64,000 nt of DNA from Colletotrichum lupini. Its lineage: Eukaryota > Ascomycota > Sordariomycetes > Glomerellales > Glomerellaceae. A model generated the notes under the pieces. The model was not told where the DNA came from. It saw only the letters and a list, made by a program, of their open reading frames with translations, and did not search any database. The position numbers and the translations under genes were made by a program. This document shows positions 1 through 10,945 of the stretch, in pieces. The stretch spans positions 5,890,001-5,954,000 of the forward strand of contig NC_064677.1 of the NCBI RefSeq assembly GCF_023278565.1, read 5' to 3'. Each line of letters opens with the position of its first letter. Position 1 is the stretch's first letter.

Positions 1-1672
1 CCAAGGTAATTGATGGTGTCATTGAGCCGAAGATAGTTGGCTTCAAATTCGAAGTTTTGGCAAAGGCAACTGTAGTGGATGATTGGGGTGGGGGGGCTCG
101 CCAGCACCTTCGGGGGGTACAAGAAAGGTTGAAAGGCTACAAGGCTTCCGTTTCAGGTATTGAGTTCTAGTCATACGAGGAAGGTGGGCAAAGCCTCTAG
201 GGTATGTGATATATACTGTTGATACGATACGGCGCTCAAAATGAGGGGCCGTTTGTAATAACCTTTGGAGGCATCCAATTCCCAACAAACCAGTCTCACC
301 GACTCAGGCAGATTGAGTGGGAACGTCGGACGAATATACCTTCAGATGGGAAGAACGGATGAGTTCTGGCCAAGCCCTCCTTCTTATCTATTTCACTTTC
401 GCAAAGTAGAAGGGAACGCTGGCTTTGCCTGTGGACATAAGGTAAGGGACGCATAGAAGACTGGTCGAGTAATATGTTTGTGAGGCTGCCACGCTTAGAG
501 TCGAGAATGCCTCATTGGCAAGTGTCAAGGAAGAGAAGCATGATGCAGTGAAGACCACAACATTGAGGGACATTGCGATCTGAAGGAAAGTGGGATCATT
601 TGAGACAACATGTGCCGAGATAGGTTCTCGTCAACTTAATGAGATGATGTACCACCGAAACGTATCATTGTTTCTAGCGCGAAGTGATGGTGGCTAAAAC
701 AATGCCATCCCGCAATAAAGAGTAATGGCGCTTGTGGATGGCCTGAGAGAAATAAAGCCATCAGGCCAGGCTTTCATCACTCGGCGAAGTCCCCGGCGAA
801 GTCACCGGCCAGCAGCAGTATTCTGATGACCAAACTTCGACTAAACAACGGCTGCTTATTGTATGCCCCACATTTGGCTGTGTGTGCAACTGTCACTGAG
901 GCTCCCTTACCGACCTTATGTATTGCGCGCTGTTGCTACCGGCGAATGAATACTTGCTAGTGACCAGAAAATTCTTCCCGACGACCTGATGCAGTGTTGG
1001 GAAAGGTAACACAGCCGTTCTCAGTCGACAGTCAACGTGAGAGGATTCATGGCGGTGGTCTGACGCGGAGGTCGGCGGGCAACAGAGACAGAAGCCACGA
1101 CCCACTCTGTGAGATTCGGTGGAGGTTGAGAATCCGGGGCGGGAGTGAGATTCCGCGCCGGAGATCTCATGAATTGACTTCCGGGGTGCGACTGGGGCTG
1201 CGGGCCTAAAGACCTGGCCAATCTGGTCGGCAAAGATGAGTGTTTGCTTTGTCATCGGAAGAATCTCGGTTGGTCGGAATTGTTTTTACCTTGGTAATTC
1301 GGTTCTCTGCTTGCTGACATAATGAAACGGGAGACACACCAAACACCCAAATCGCCAACCAAGGCACACAGGAGCCGGCTGGCCTCTAGCCCACTGCAGC
1401 CGGTAAATCCACAATCAGTGGCTGCCCGGCCAAATCCTGTGCCCCTGGACCCCTTGGAATTGACGGGGGTCATGAGTAGCGAAGGTTCGGCGACGCGAAG
1501 CTCAGAGAATGGGTGAGCCAATCTAGCGACTGGGGTAAGGTGTGGGCGCTACCGCCATCGGCTGCTGGCAACGGATCTTGTCCAAGGTCAACCACAGTTA
1601 ACGTCCTAACAATTGGAGGACTGGTGCCCATGGCTGGATCTACACCAAATGACGAGGGCGGATACGCGGAAT
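1..1672. other. Gene-free left edge
   Basis: No convincing gene. Open frames here are short, have no recognisable domain and lack consistent splice signals. A 120-codon minus-strand frame (1255 to 893) starts with an ATG but resembles nothing I can name. Base composition is ordinary, in sharp contrast to the AT-rich block that begins at 1686. Confidence 0.6.
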
Positions 1673-2547
1673 GACTCGACCTCCTGCACTGTTTAACTCC
1701 ATCGTTTTACATTACTAGAGGATTGCCGCAGTATATATAGACGCTACCCTGCCCTCGAATTCCGTACTATTTAACCTTAACCCTTTTCTTACCTATCCTT
1801 TCCTCTATTCTACCCTCTCCCTTATTAAAGGATTATTAGAATCGTAGTTTTAATAGCTTATTAATAAGCTAATATTACTATTTAGAAATAAATAACCTAT
1901 ACTTATATATAAGTACTAAGAGTCTTATTATTATAAAAATAGTAATAAATATATTAGAGTACTTAAAAAAGCTTTTTAATAAACTTTTAATACTATTTAA
2001 AATAATAATCTTCGAGCTATAAAAAGAAGCCGAGGCGCTATATTAATATAACCCTATCCGTCTTATTAATATTAATAATACCCTTTTTAGTATAAGATAT
2101 ATTAGTAATACTCTATAATTATATTACTATACTTTATAAATTATATTTAATATTAATAAAGATTTTAGTATTATTTCTTAGTTTATTTCTTAGTTTTTTT
2201 ATTAAAGCTATTATTATAAAGTTAGTTTAGTTATTAATATTTTAATAAGTATTTTAACTTAATTTAAAAGCTCTTATAACTCTTAAATAAAGGCTTTTAA
2301 AGGACTTATAATTAGACTTTTTACTTATTATAAATAAAGCTATTATAATTAAAATTATAGTACTACTTATAGACCTTAATAATAAGTAATTAGTAATATA
2401 AATTTTTTTTTATAATAAGCTTAAAAAAGTATCTTAATTTGAGTACTAAGTAAGTACTATATTGTTTTATTAAAACTATATTCTTATACTTATAACTTAG
2501 AAAAAATTAACTTTCTTCGATAATAAGGTACTTAGACTCGACCTCCT
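1673..2547. mobile_element. AT-rich RIP-degraded retroposon-like repeat, copy 1, with 13-bp target duplication
   Basis: The element body is 1686-2534 (849 bp). It is flanked by a perfect 13-bp direct repeat, GACTCGACCTCCT, at 1673-1685 and 2535-2547. The first ~110 bp has normal composition and is nearly identical to copy 2 at 53299, differing mainly by transitions. The rest is extremely AT-rich with TA-dominated text, as RIP leaves behind. No open reading frame or long terminal repeat is visible. It ends in GGTACTTA, as copy 2 does. Unequal target-duplication length between copies and the absence of LTRs suggest non-LTR (SINE/LINE-like) retroposition. That class assignment is inference; the repeat and its duplications are directly visible. 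Confidence 0.85.
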
Positions 2548-3058
2548 AGAGAGTGCGGGAAGATACCGCACTATCTGCTGGCTCTGCCGAGGTGTGACAA
2601 GTACGTGGGGAGAAATGCGGAGAAGTGGGGGAAGCTATGCTTCTCCAAGTCTTGGTTCTCTGCTCCTTCTGGCTGTGAGGAGGAGCAGACATGCAGAGCA
2701 CCGGGGACGAAGAGACCAGGGGAGGGCCCGGTCACCGGGGGCACAGAGGCGCAACGCAATAGAGAGATCTAAACTCTGTTCCCGCCCCGGTCGGTCCCCT
2801 TCGCTGTCAGTTTTCCTTTTGAACCAAACCGCTTGCTCGGCAATTGAGCTTCAGCTATCCACCGAGCCTCGTGCGCAGCTTGACATCATTCAAAAAGTCC
2901 GAACCTCCCCCGAATCTTTTCCTCTCTCAACACCGCTTCGCATCTCTCAACGACGGACCATCTTCTTCGCGCGGCAAGGCTTCAAGGACACGATCTTTGA
3001 ACGCGCAAACACTAAGCTTCTCACCTGGCTTCCCTTAATTTTCTCTTCGCCGCTCAAG
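2548..3058 (+). promoter_or_regulatory. Upstream region and leader of the acyl-CoA ligase
   Basis: This 511-bp stretch separates the retroposon from the ligase start. It becomes pyrimidine-rich after about 2800, as fungal leaders do. It is open in frame with the ligase back to an ATG at 2615, but the extra 148 residues would be Arg/Ser-rich and without family similarity, so it is read as untranslated leader. The retroposon sits only about 0.5 kb from the start codon and may affect expression. Confidence 0.45.
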
Positions 3059-5110
3059 ATGGTCTTCACTTCGCCAAACTGGGTTCCTCAATTGCCCATC
3101 GGTAAGATATTCCCCTCGGGCCCTCGGGCCTTGCTCAACGTTTTACCGTGACCAGCGCTCACTGAAACACCACAGATCCTCCAGATTCAATCACAATCCA
3201 AGAGTTCATGAGCAATGAGAGATACGGTCGCTATGCCCTCAAGGATTCCAGAAGCCCGTACACGTGCGGCCTCACCGGCAAGTCATACTCGGCATTCGAG
3301 GTGAGGGAGCGAACAGACTTGTTGGCGAGAGGTATCTCCAAGAAGCTCGAGTTCGCACCAAACGAGGGTACCGAGTGGGAAAAGGTCGTCTGCCTCTTCT
3401 CCCTCAACACAGTGAGTAGCAATGGTGCCCAAGTAACCCCACATCACCCACGGGACTAAAAGTAGTGCGTAGATCGATTACATCCCCTTCACCCATGCCA
3501 TGCACCGTTTGTCCGGCATCGTCACTCCCGCTAGCGCCGCTTATTCAGCTCAAGAGTTGGAGCACCAGCTGCGGTCGTCCAATTCGAAAGCTCTCTTTAC
3601 CTGCATCCCGTTGCTTGAAACCGCGCTTAAGGCCGCGAAGGGCGCCAACATCCCCGAGGACCGCATCTTTTTGCTGCCGGTACCGGGCGCCGATCAAAAA
3701 ACACCCTATGTCACTATCGATGACTTGATCCAAGAGGGCAAGTCTCTGCCGGAGCTGGAACCTCTCAAGTGGGTCAAGGGACAGGGAGCACGCCAGGTTG
3801 CTTTCTTGTGCTACTCGAGCGGCACCTCGGGTTTGCCTGTGAGTACTTCTGGGTCCTAGAGGCGATCGCAACGTATGTCGAGGTTCGTAGACTGATTTGG
3901 CTGCAGAAAGCTGTTATGATCTCACACAGGAACGTCATCGCGAACGTCCTGCAATTCACAACATACGAAACAGTCGCGAGGAGAAAGCTTGGCGTTAGGA
4001 CACAAGCCACTCTCGGTCTCCTCCCCTTTAGTCACATTTACGGCCTGGTTGTCATTGCTCACTGCGGCACGTGGCGCGGCGACGGCATCATTGTCCTGCC
4101 CAAGTTTGAGCTGAAGCAATTCCTCGAGGCCGTTCAGCGCTTCAAGATTAACTGCCTCCCCGTTGTAAGTGCTCATTGGTGGCAAACCAAGCGTTTGTAC
4201 GTACATCTTCTAACGCAAGCAGGTCCCGCCAATCGTCATTCAAGTCATCCGCAACCAAGATCTCTGCAACAAATACGACCTCACCAATGTGCGCTGGGTA
4301 TACACAGGCGCGGCGCCGCTTGGCGCGGAAACCGTGGAGGATCTTAAGAAGCAATACCCCAAGTGGCACGTGGGTCAAGGATACGGTAAGCTATCGTTTT
4401 GCACCATTTGCTTGGCCATGTTTATTAAAACAAATCCAGGCATGACCGAGACCAGCACTGCCGTCTGCACAACCTCCGAGATCGACATCGACGTCGGATC
4501 ATCAGGCTCTCTCGTCCCTGGTGCGCGCGGCAAGATTGTGGACCCCACGACAGGCGCCGAGATCACAGAGTACAACACCCCCGGCGAGCTCCTGGTGCAG
4601 TCACCCTCTGTCGTGCTGGGCTACCTGCACAACGAGAAGGCCAACGCCGAGACGTTTGTATGGCACGAAGACGGCCGCTGGATCAAGACGGGCGACGAGG
4701 TCCTCGTTCGCAAGTCCGCCGAGGGCAACGAGCACCTCGTCATCGTCGACCGCATCAAGGAGCTCATCAAGGTCAAGGGCCACCAGGTCGCGCCCGCCGA
4801 GCTCGAGGCCCACCTGCTCACCCACCCAGCCGTGTCCGACACGGCCGTCATCCAGGTACCCGACGAGCGCGCCGGCGAGGTGCCCAAGGCGTACGTCGTC
4901 CGCGCCGCTGCCTACGCCTCCAAGCCCGAGGCCGAGGTGTCGGCCGAGATTTGCAAGTACGTCGAGGAACACAAGGCGCGGCACAAGTGGCTCAAGGGCG
5001 GCGTCGAGTTTGTCGACGTCATTCCCAAGAGCCCCAGCGGCAAGATTCTGCGCCGTCTACTCCGCGACCGCGAAAAGGAAGCCAGGAGATCCAAGGGTGC
5101 CAAGCTTTGA
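3059..5110 (+). CDS. Peroxisomal AMP-binding acyl-CoA ligase (4-coumarate-CoA ligase-like)
   Basis: Exons are 3059-3101, 3176-3411, 3473-3838, 3907-4164, 4223-4385 and 4440-5110, giving 578 residues, typical for the 4CL/acyl-CoA synthetase family. Such enzymes activate a carboxylic acid with ATP to an acyl-adenylate, then form the CoA thioester. Visible adenylation motifs are the P-loop YSSGTSGLPK (about 207-216, spanning intron 3), GYGMTE (about 354-359, spanning intron 5), TGDEV, DRIKELIKVKGHQVAP (about 457-472) with its hinge, and PKSPSGKILRR with the catalytic Lys near the end. The protein ends in AKL, a canonical PTS1 peroxisomal signal. All joins keep frame and rebuild the motifs. The ATG at 3059 has a good context (AAGATGG). 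The substrate is unknown; aryl or medium-chain acids such as phenylacetate or coumarate are possible from the family only. Confidence 0.93.
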
Positions 5111-7025
5111 GATATATGTACTTGTGATATGTATATATGAACTATGGGGAGCACGAGGTTTTTGGCTAGTGTTTAGAAGGGTTGGATTGATGTGATGCTG
5201 GGTATTAGATGATCGTTCGGGTGTGTGCGTTAATCGTTATGCCTACGAAATGCACGCAATGCTTATATTTAGCGTCTTCTGTACATCAGAATGCTGTTGT
5301 TTGGCTGAATACGAAGTTCAGACAGGTCAGCTCCGAAACAAGTGACGTCTGAGCCCCTGTGGTCGTTGGAAAGTAAGTGAATAAGTGTCGAAGAAACATG
5401 TGTCATGTTTGGCTTCCGTCCTGAGTTCCTTCAAGTAACTTACTTGATTACGAACCCGCCGATTCCTGAAGCATGCCGTTCACCCTAATATCATTCAGTA
5501 TCTTGTGCAAACTTTATAGAAGCAACCACCAGTCATTTGTTCCTCGTACCTAGAAGAACGATCTTGACTCGCCAAACCCACATCGGCTCATCCCCCTCAA
5601 AGAGCCTCAATGCTTAGTCGCACTTAAGCATCTCTTAGCGCAACCAGGGATCTAAAACAACCTACGGATACCAAGCCTCTCAACGTCGCAGAAACCCCAT
5701 CAAACAGGCCCCCGCCTCTTAGTAGTGGAACTGGAACCTTTGGAAATCTACATGGAAGCACTTCACCACGGCAAAATAAACACATTCATTCGCTGTCACG
5801 CGCGGGAAGATCAGGGAAATAAAATCTGTAATTGTCAATTGATGGTCGCCTCCCGAGTGGGAGACGTACCCCCCCCCCGAACCGGGGTCTGAAGCGACAA
5901 GCCCCGAGCGGGTGTGCCTTGCGGCTTCGCAGGGGTGGACCCGGGCGCCCAGGGTCGGTTTCGAGTTTCTGCTGCAAAGTGCAGGCCGGACGACAAAGAA
6001 CCTCAAACGCTCTGCGACACCTTGTTGTTGAACTTGAACTTGGTGCCCTGGATGGCTCTGCTCCCGAGTCGGGAGACGCAGCGCCAAGCGAAACAGTCGT
6101 CGAGCCTCTCGCTGGCAATCCATCCCTTTTTCATACAACGTACACGCACTTTTGGTTGTGTAGGCCCAGAGAGGCACTCTTTTGGGTGACAATTGTCCCG
6201 GACAACCTAGTTCCATGTCGAACTAATTGGCCAGTCAGGCTTTCCCCTTTGCCCCCCCTGGTATGCTGAAGATCAAAAGCCACTCCCGTCCTCCAAGTAT
6301 TTGACTACGGAGTACTGACTAACTCGTGTACGAGCCAGAGGGGGGCGATCAGACCCAGACTGACTTGTCCCAACTCTCACACACAACCGAGTCCAGGCGA
6401 AACAGAGACAACACAAGCTTATCCCCTCCCTTCTTTTTCGTCTCTCCATTATTGAGATGGTTCGCTTCGCAGATGGCCTGTATGGCTCCCGCCAGCTGGG
6501 CTCGCCGGTAGGGAAGGCTGACCGTTGATACGTCCTTCTTTCCCCATGTTTAGTCTGAAGCCGGGGGAGCTCGCTTGAGAAGTCGAACCCATGCAGAGGA
6601 GCCAAAAGGAGATGGGATAGAGCCAGCCACGATGCTGGTCAGTGCCAGAGCGAAGGCGAGGGAAAGGAGAGAAGCCGTCGGTTATCATTCGGACGGCGAG
6701 ACCGTGAGAGGAGAGGCTGTTCGATACCCATGACCATGGGATGGCCGATGCTCATGCAAGCAAACGGTTCTTTAAGATAAACCTAACCTGCCACCCCATC
6801 CCCCTTCCTTTTGGGTTTCCTTTCCTCTCCCTTTGATTTTCCTTCCCCGGGTTTCTGGGAAATTCCGAATCTTCGTTTCATACCAAGAATTTTCTTTCCA
6901 AGACCACTTGATCTTCGTGGGAGAGCGACGCGCCGCGAGCTTGGCAGCTTTTTCCCCCTTCGTATAATTCTGCCTTCTAATACACAGTCTTCTTCTTCCC
7001 TCCTTCTTTTCCGCTTTCGACCAGG
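5111..7025. other. Intergenic region with two copies of a hairpin motif
   Basis: No supported gene. A 165-codon minus-strand frame (6216 to 5719) has an ATG but an unnatural composition and no domain. Two near-identical inverted repeats, CTCCCGAGT(C)GGGAGACG, lie at 5850-5866 and 6061-6078. A TACGGAGTAC decamer is at about 6304. The last ~250 bp before 7026 is pyrimidine-rich and is likely promoter and leader of the downstream secreted protein. Confidence 0.5.
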
Positions 7026-8148
7026 ATGTTGACCGTCCGCTCCCCCGTCGCCGCCCTCGCGGTGGTCCTCAGCTTGCTGAGCGTCGTCCACGGCGCGCCC
7101 CAGCCCCAGAACAGGAAAGGAAACGGAAACCGTGGCGGAAACGGAAACGGCCGCGCCAACAGGCAGACGGCGCAGCAGCAGGCCGCCGCGGTGCCCCAGG
7201 GCATCTCGCAAGCGACTGACGGATCCATGATTCTGGACATGACCGCCAACGTCAAGTAAGTCCCGTTGTTCGCCTTCTCCTCTCTGGGGCGCATGGACTA
7301 ACACTCCCCCCCCTCCCAGCGGCCTCGACCTCCGCTTCAAGATCAGCGGCCCAGCCGAGCAATTCACCGCCGCCTCCGGCGTCCCCGGCGCCGCAGCCCA
7401 ACCCGGCGCCCAAGGCACCCTCGGCCTCAACGTCCTCCTCCACGGCGACGGCGGCCAATCCTTCTTCGACATGCCCAACCAGGGCGTCCAGCAGAACCTC
7501 GCCGGCGTCGCCGTCCTCGCCCCGGACCCGAACCTCTTCTGGGGCGGCGGCCAGGGTCTCCAGCGCACCGACGGCGTAGCCCACTCCCAGGCCGTCAACG
7601 ACCTCGTCCAGAAGACGCTGCCGCAGATGATGGCCTTCAACCAGTCCAACGTCTTCTTCACGGGCGTCTCGGGCGGGTCCCTGATGCTCTCGGGCTTCTT
7701 CATGCCCGCGCACATGCAGAACTTCGCCGGCAACGGCGTGCTGCTCAACTGCGGCGGTCTGCCGCCGCAGGTCGACGTCGTCGACGCGAAAGCCGTCGCG
7801 GGCACGAGGATCCACTTCCAGAGCACGCTGCAGGAGCTCTCCAACTTGCAGGAGGCGATCCCGGCGTCCGTGAAGGCGTACGAGAAGATCGCGACGGACG
7901 CGGGAATGAGTACCGCCCAGGTCAACGCCAAGCAGACGGTCAACAACTCGCCCAACGGCGGGCACTGCGCTTTCGACGAGCAGGGGTTCGTGTCGGGTAT
8001 CCAGCTGATTGCGAATAACTATGCGGCTATCATGCAGGGCGGCAACGGCGAGGTGCAGGGGATCGGCAACGTCTTGACCGGTGTCACGGGCAATGAGAAC
8101 TTGCAGTTCACTGGGTCGAGCAGGATGAGGCGAAACATGATCGGTTGA
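7026..8148 (+). CDS. Secreted alpha/beta-hydrolase-like protein
   Basis: Two exons, 7026-7255 and 7320-8148, encode 352 residues. The N-terminus is a clear signal peptide: a hydrophobic core to about residue 22, then small residues before APQPQ. A low-complexity Gly/Asn/Arg stretch (about 28-45) follows. The mature part contains GVSGGS with Ser194, which fits the G-x-S-x-G nucleophile elbow of serine esterases, and a late conserved-looking NGGHC that could hold the catalytic His. This suggests an extracellular esterase or polymer-degrading hydrolase. The acid residue and substrate cannot be assigned by eye. Related fungal secreted proteins are sometimes labelled 'cyclin-like F-box', which this sequence gives no reason to believe. 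The reverse strand is also open for 390 codons; that is a GC-bias shadow. Confidence 0.8.
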
Positions 8149-8344
8149 GAAGGACTAAACATAGTTCAGGCGACCGGCTTGTGTGAAGCATGATGTTGAT
8201 ACCACGCCCTCTCAGAAAACATACATGAATTAAAAATGAGACTCAATTTTAGCTGTTACTTTGGTCTCGAATGAGGGGACCGACCTTCACTATTACGTTG
8301 AAACCCATCTCCAATGGGAATTAAGTGAAAACAACCTCCCTACT

Positions 8345-9409
8345 TCATCCAAGAACCGGGCTCTCCGGCCTGGCAGAGCTACTCTTCTCCGTGACCCCTT
8401 CAACATGCTGACTACCCGGCACTGAAAGCTCCTGAGCCGCGACTTCGTTTGCAGTCATCTCAGACATGGGGCTCATGGGTGAATTCGGGTACGATCCTTC
8501 AAGCTCCATTCGACGCGGGATACAATCCGAATGCAGTTGCGGCTTTTCATATCCCCCTTGGCCATAGCCACCACCACGAGTACCAATGGCAAGGCCGGTC
8601 GCCATGGACTCCTCTTTATCAACCGCTCGATGTCTTCGTCGTCTGAGAAACCAGAGCGCGCCGAGGAGAAGCATGATGGCCGTGATCACGCCAATGACCG
8701 GCCCTGCTATCCATGCCGAGTTACCTGGTATCGGCCCTGTTATCCCGCTTGATGAGCATCATCATCGCGTCAATATGGCTGTTCCAGACATCATACCTGA
8801 GTCTCCTGCCCCGGGTGTCTTCCCAGTTTCTGTCGAGGACGACGACGGCCATCCGCCGCCTGCCTCACTGCTGTCCGTCGGTTTGAGCTCTGTCGCCGTG
8901 ATCGTCTGGAGACCTCCCGCCACTAGTTCGCCATAAAAGTCTGTAAGGGGTCCCCAGTGCGCGCGGGTGACGACAGTCAATCGCGAAGGTGCGTACGTCC
9001 AGTCCGGAGGTTTACCGTTGCAGTAGTCTAGATACTCTTTGAATTTCGGCTCGACGCGTTGAGATATGTACGTTGCTGAATCCTCCACGGTGACATGTAA
9101 GCAATTAATACAATCTTCGTACTCTGTCTGAAAGTGCGCGTCCTTGTGGCAGATCAATGGCTGTTTGCCGATTGCCTGGATGTATATGTAGAGGGCATCT
9201 AAGACGCAGCGGTGGTCAGTCGCTGGCGGCAGTTCACCTCCGAGAGATCGAGAAACTTGTTGAAAGAAATGCATACTCAAACGTTTCATGCATGGTCCCG
9301 ATGGACTCGTCATGAAATATGCCCTGGCCGAATAGGTCACCATGGATGGTTCTGGCGTAGGGTACGTGAAAGTAGCCCCGGTCGTCGATGTGATTATCGA
9401 AGCCGACAT
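8345..9409 (-). CDS. Single-pass membrane protein with Cys-patterned outer domain, paralogue A
   Basis: Exons on the minus strand are 9409-9277, 9198-8797 and 8736-8345, 308 residues. The first half has a cysteine-patterned domain: C, NALYIYIQAIGKQPLIC, C-x2-C, then YLDYCN. A Ser/Thr/Gly linker follows, then one membrane helix (about 187-209) ending in RRRRHR, which places the C-terminal tail in the cytosol. The tail contains LHSDCIPRRMELEGSYP and EMTANEVAAQEL, both shared with the neighbouring gene at 10116. The 60-nt second intron is a multiple of three and carries TGATGA in frame, so reading through gives a false early stop. The first ATG at 9409 gives no signal peptide. A cysteine present in the paralogue (ECN) is Leu here. 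Function unknown; a cell-surface sensor or wall-binding protein is a guess from architecture. Confidence 0.78.
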
Positions 9410-10115
9410 CTTCAGTCGACTTGAAGCATTCGATTAAGTCAGGTCACTAACGTTTCTTTTCTCTTGGGTTTTGTAAGTTATGAGGGTTCATCCCCCGCAA
9501 GATGGAGCGTCAGACATGAAAGATGCTGACAGCGTCAAGGTACACCGGGCATGCAGCTGACTTTATACGACCGCCAACGCCACACCATGTCATAGTAATC
9601 GGTTCTGCTGCACAGAAGTTTGCCCTTCTTGGCAACGGGTATGAGCCGCTCAACGGTAGTCCGTGATCTCCGGTGCGGCCAGCCCGTAAGCATGATCCCG
9701 CAGGCCAAATGGGATGGTGCGGGAGTGTGCGATGGGTGGTAAGCGCCCAATAAGAGCGTACCGTCATGCTGTGTAACTTGACAAGAGTGTGTTTCGTGGT
9801 GATGGCCGTACGATGGCTCGTCTTACGTGGCGTCCGGGGTACTCTGCCCAGTTACCCGTGAAAAGGCCCAAAACGATCCTAGAATGGAGGAAAGCTGGGC
9901 TGGCTGGTGATTCTGGTCGACTGACATCGATGTTTGCTGGACCTTTGAGGACGGCACGGGTAGCTGCGATGCGTATGGAACGAAGACTAACCAAGGCTGG
10001 AAAGAGTGGCACTACGTTCTTCATTTGTTCTTATGCTGCTCGGCACGCTGCTTCACTCTACACCTCGTGTACTGTTCCCAGCCATGCCTCGACTAGTTGT
10101 GCGTACTCGAACTGC
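9410..10115. other. Spacer between the tandem membrane-protein genes
   Basis: This 706-bp spacer probably holds the promoter of paralogue A and the 3' end of paralogue B. Two minus-strand open frames (85 and 86 codons) have no similarity to the flanking pair, so there is no sign of a decayed third copy. Confidence 0.45.
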
Positions 10116-10945
10116 TCAATTACGTTTCTCTGGCATCTCTGCAACGTGGTGGCTGTGCGGGACTAACATTTCTTGTGCAGCAATCTCGTTCGCGCTCATC
10201 TCCGGTATGGGATCTGGGTATGACCCCTCGAGTTCTATGGCAGGCTTGGGAGGCAGACTGTCGGAGTGAAGTTGGGCCTTGGTATACTCGTCATGTGCTT
10301 CGCTCGTGTTCTCAATAGCTGCCTGATTGGCTCTCCGTCTTCTGCGTCTGAGAAACCAGAAACCAGTAACAAGAGCAGTGACGGCGACACAGCCAATGAC
10401 CAGACCGGCTACCCATGATCGATTGGGGGCTGGGGTCGATTCTGATCTTTTGGTTAACGTTGAGGTTTTCTATCAAGACGGTTCAGGCGGTTACGAACCT
10501 GTCGAAGTTGATTCTGTAGGTATTGCACTCTGTGACGAAGTAGACGCAGAAGGAGTCGAGGTGGTTGGGGCGTAATTTATCGGGCCCGTTGTTGTCTTCG
10601 TCAGAGTCACCAGTTCAACGTCACCATTGAGGTACGTGATGGTAGTGGCGTACGTGACCGTCTGTACTTGGTTGCAGAGGTCCAGATATTGTTGAAATTC
10701 GGGCCCAAGATCCTCAAAACTAGTCGAGTTCTTGCTATTGACTCCAATACAAACCTGACAATCTATGAGATCTTTCGCAAAGGGCGACGCGATGTTGCAC
10801 AAGGAAGGGTCTTTCCCAACTCCTTGCGCCTCAATATAGGCATTGTCTGGATACAAATATTGTCAGTTGTGTGGCGAACATCGGTGAAGGTAGAGGAAAG
10901 AAACTCACTACATTCAGCAAAACATACAGCTGGAACGCTGGTCAT
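10116..10945 (-). CDS. Single-pass membrane protein with Cys-patterned outer domain, paralogue B
   Basis: Exons are 10945-10909, 10846-10495 and 10446-10116, 239 residues. The N-terminus reads VCFAECNNAYIEAQGVGK, then SLC, C-x2-C and FQQYLDLCN: six cysteines in the same order as paralogue A. A Thr/Ser-rich linker precedes a membrane helix (about 141-162) that stops at RRRRRR. The tail has QLHSDSLPPK, ELEGSYPD and EMSANEIAAQEM, closely matching paralogue A. The first intron has the same phase and the same place, just before the N-A-Y block, in both genes, which supports tandem duplication. The 12-codon first exon has no signal peptide, so an unseen upstream exon is possible. The introns are 62 and 48 nt. 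Role unknown. Confidence 0.78.

Noticed and set aside
893..1255. Minus-strand 120-codon frame beginning MTKQTLIFADQIGQ, faintly like the start of a polyketide synthase starter-unit domain
   Set aside because: The likeness covers under ten residues, no later domain motif follows, and no synthase genes are nearby.
2615..3058. In-frame N-terminal extension of the acyl-CoA ligase
   Set aside because: Arg/Ser-rich, no family similarity, while the ATG at 3059 has a better context and normal protein length.
5719..6216. 165-codon minus-strand frame with an ATG
   Set aside because: Composition unlike the real genes, no domain, and it runs across the repeated hairpins.
6783..7955. 390-codon frame antisense to the secreted hydrolase
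   Set aside because: Mirror of a GC-biased coding exon; Arg/Gly-rich text with no domain.
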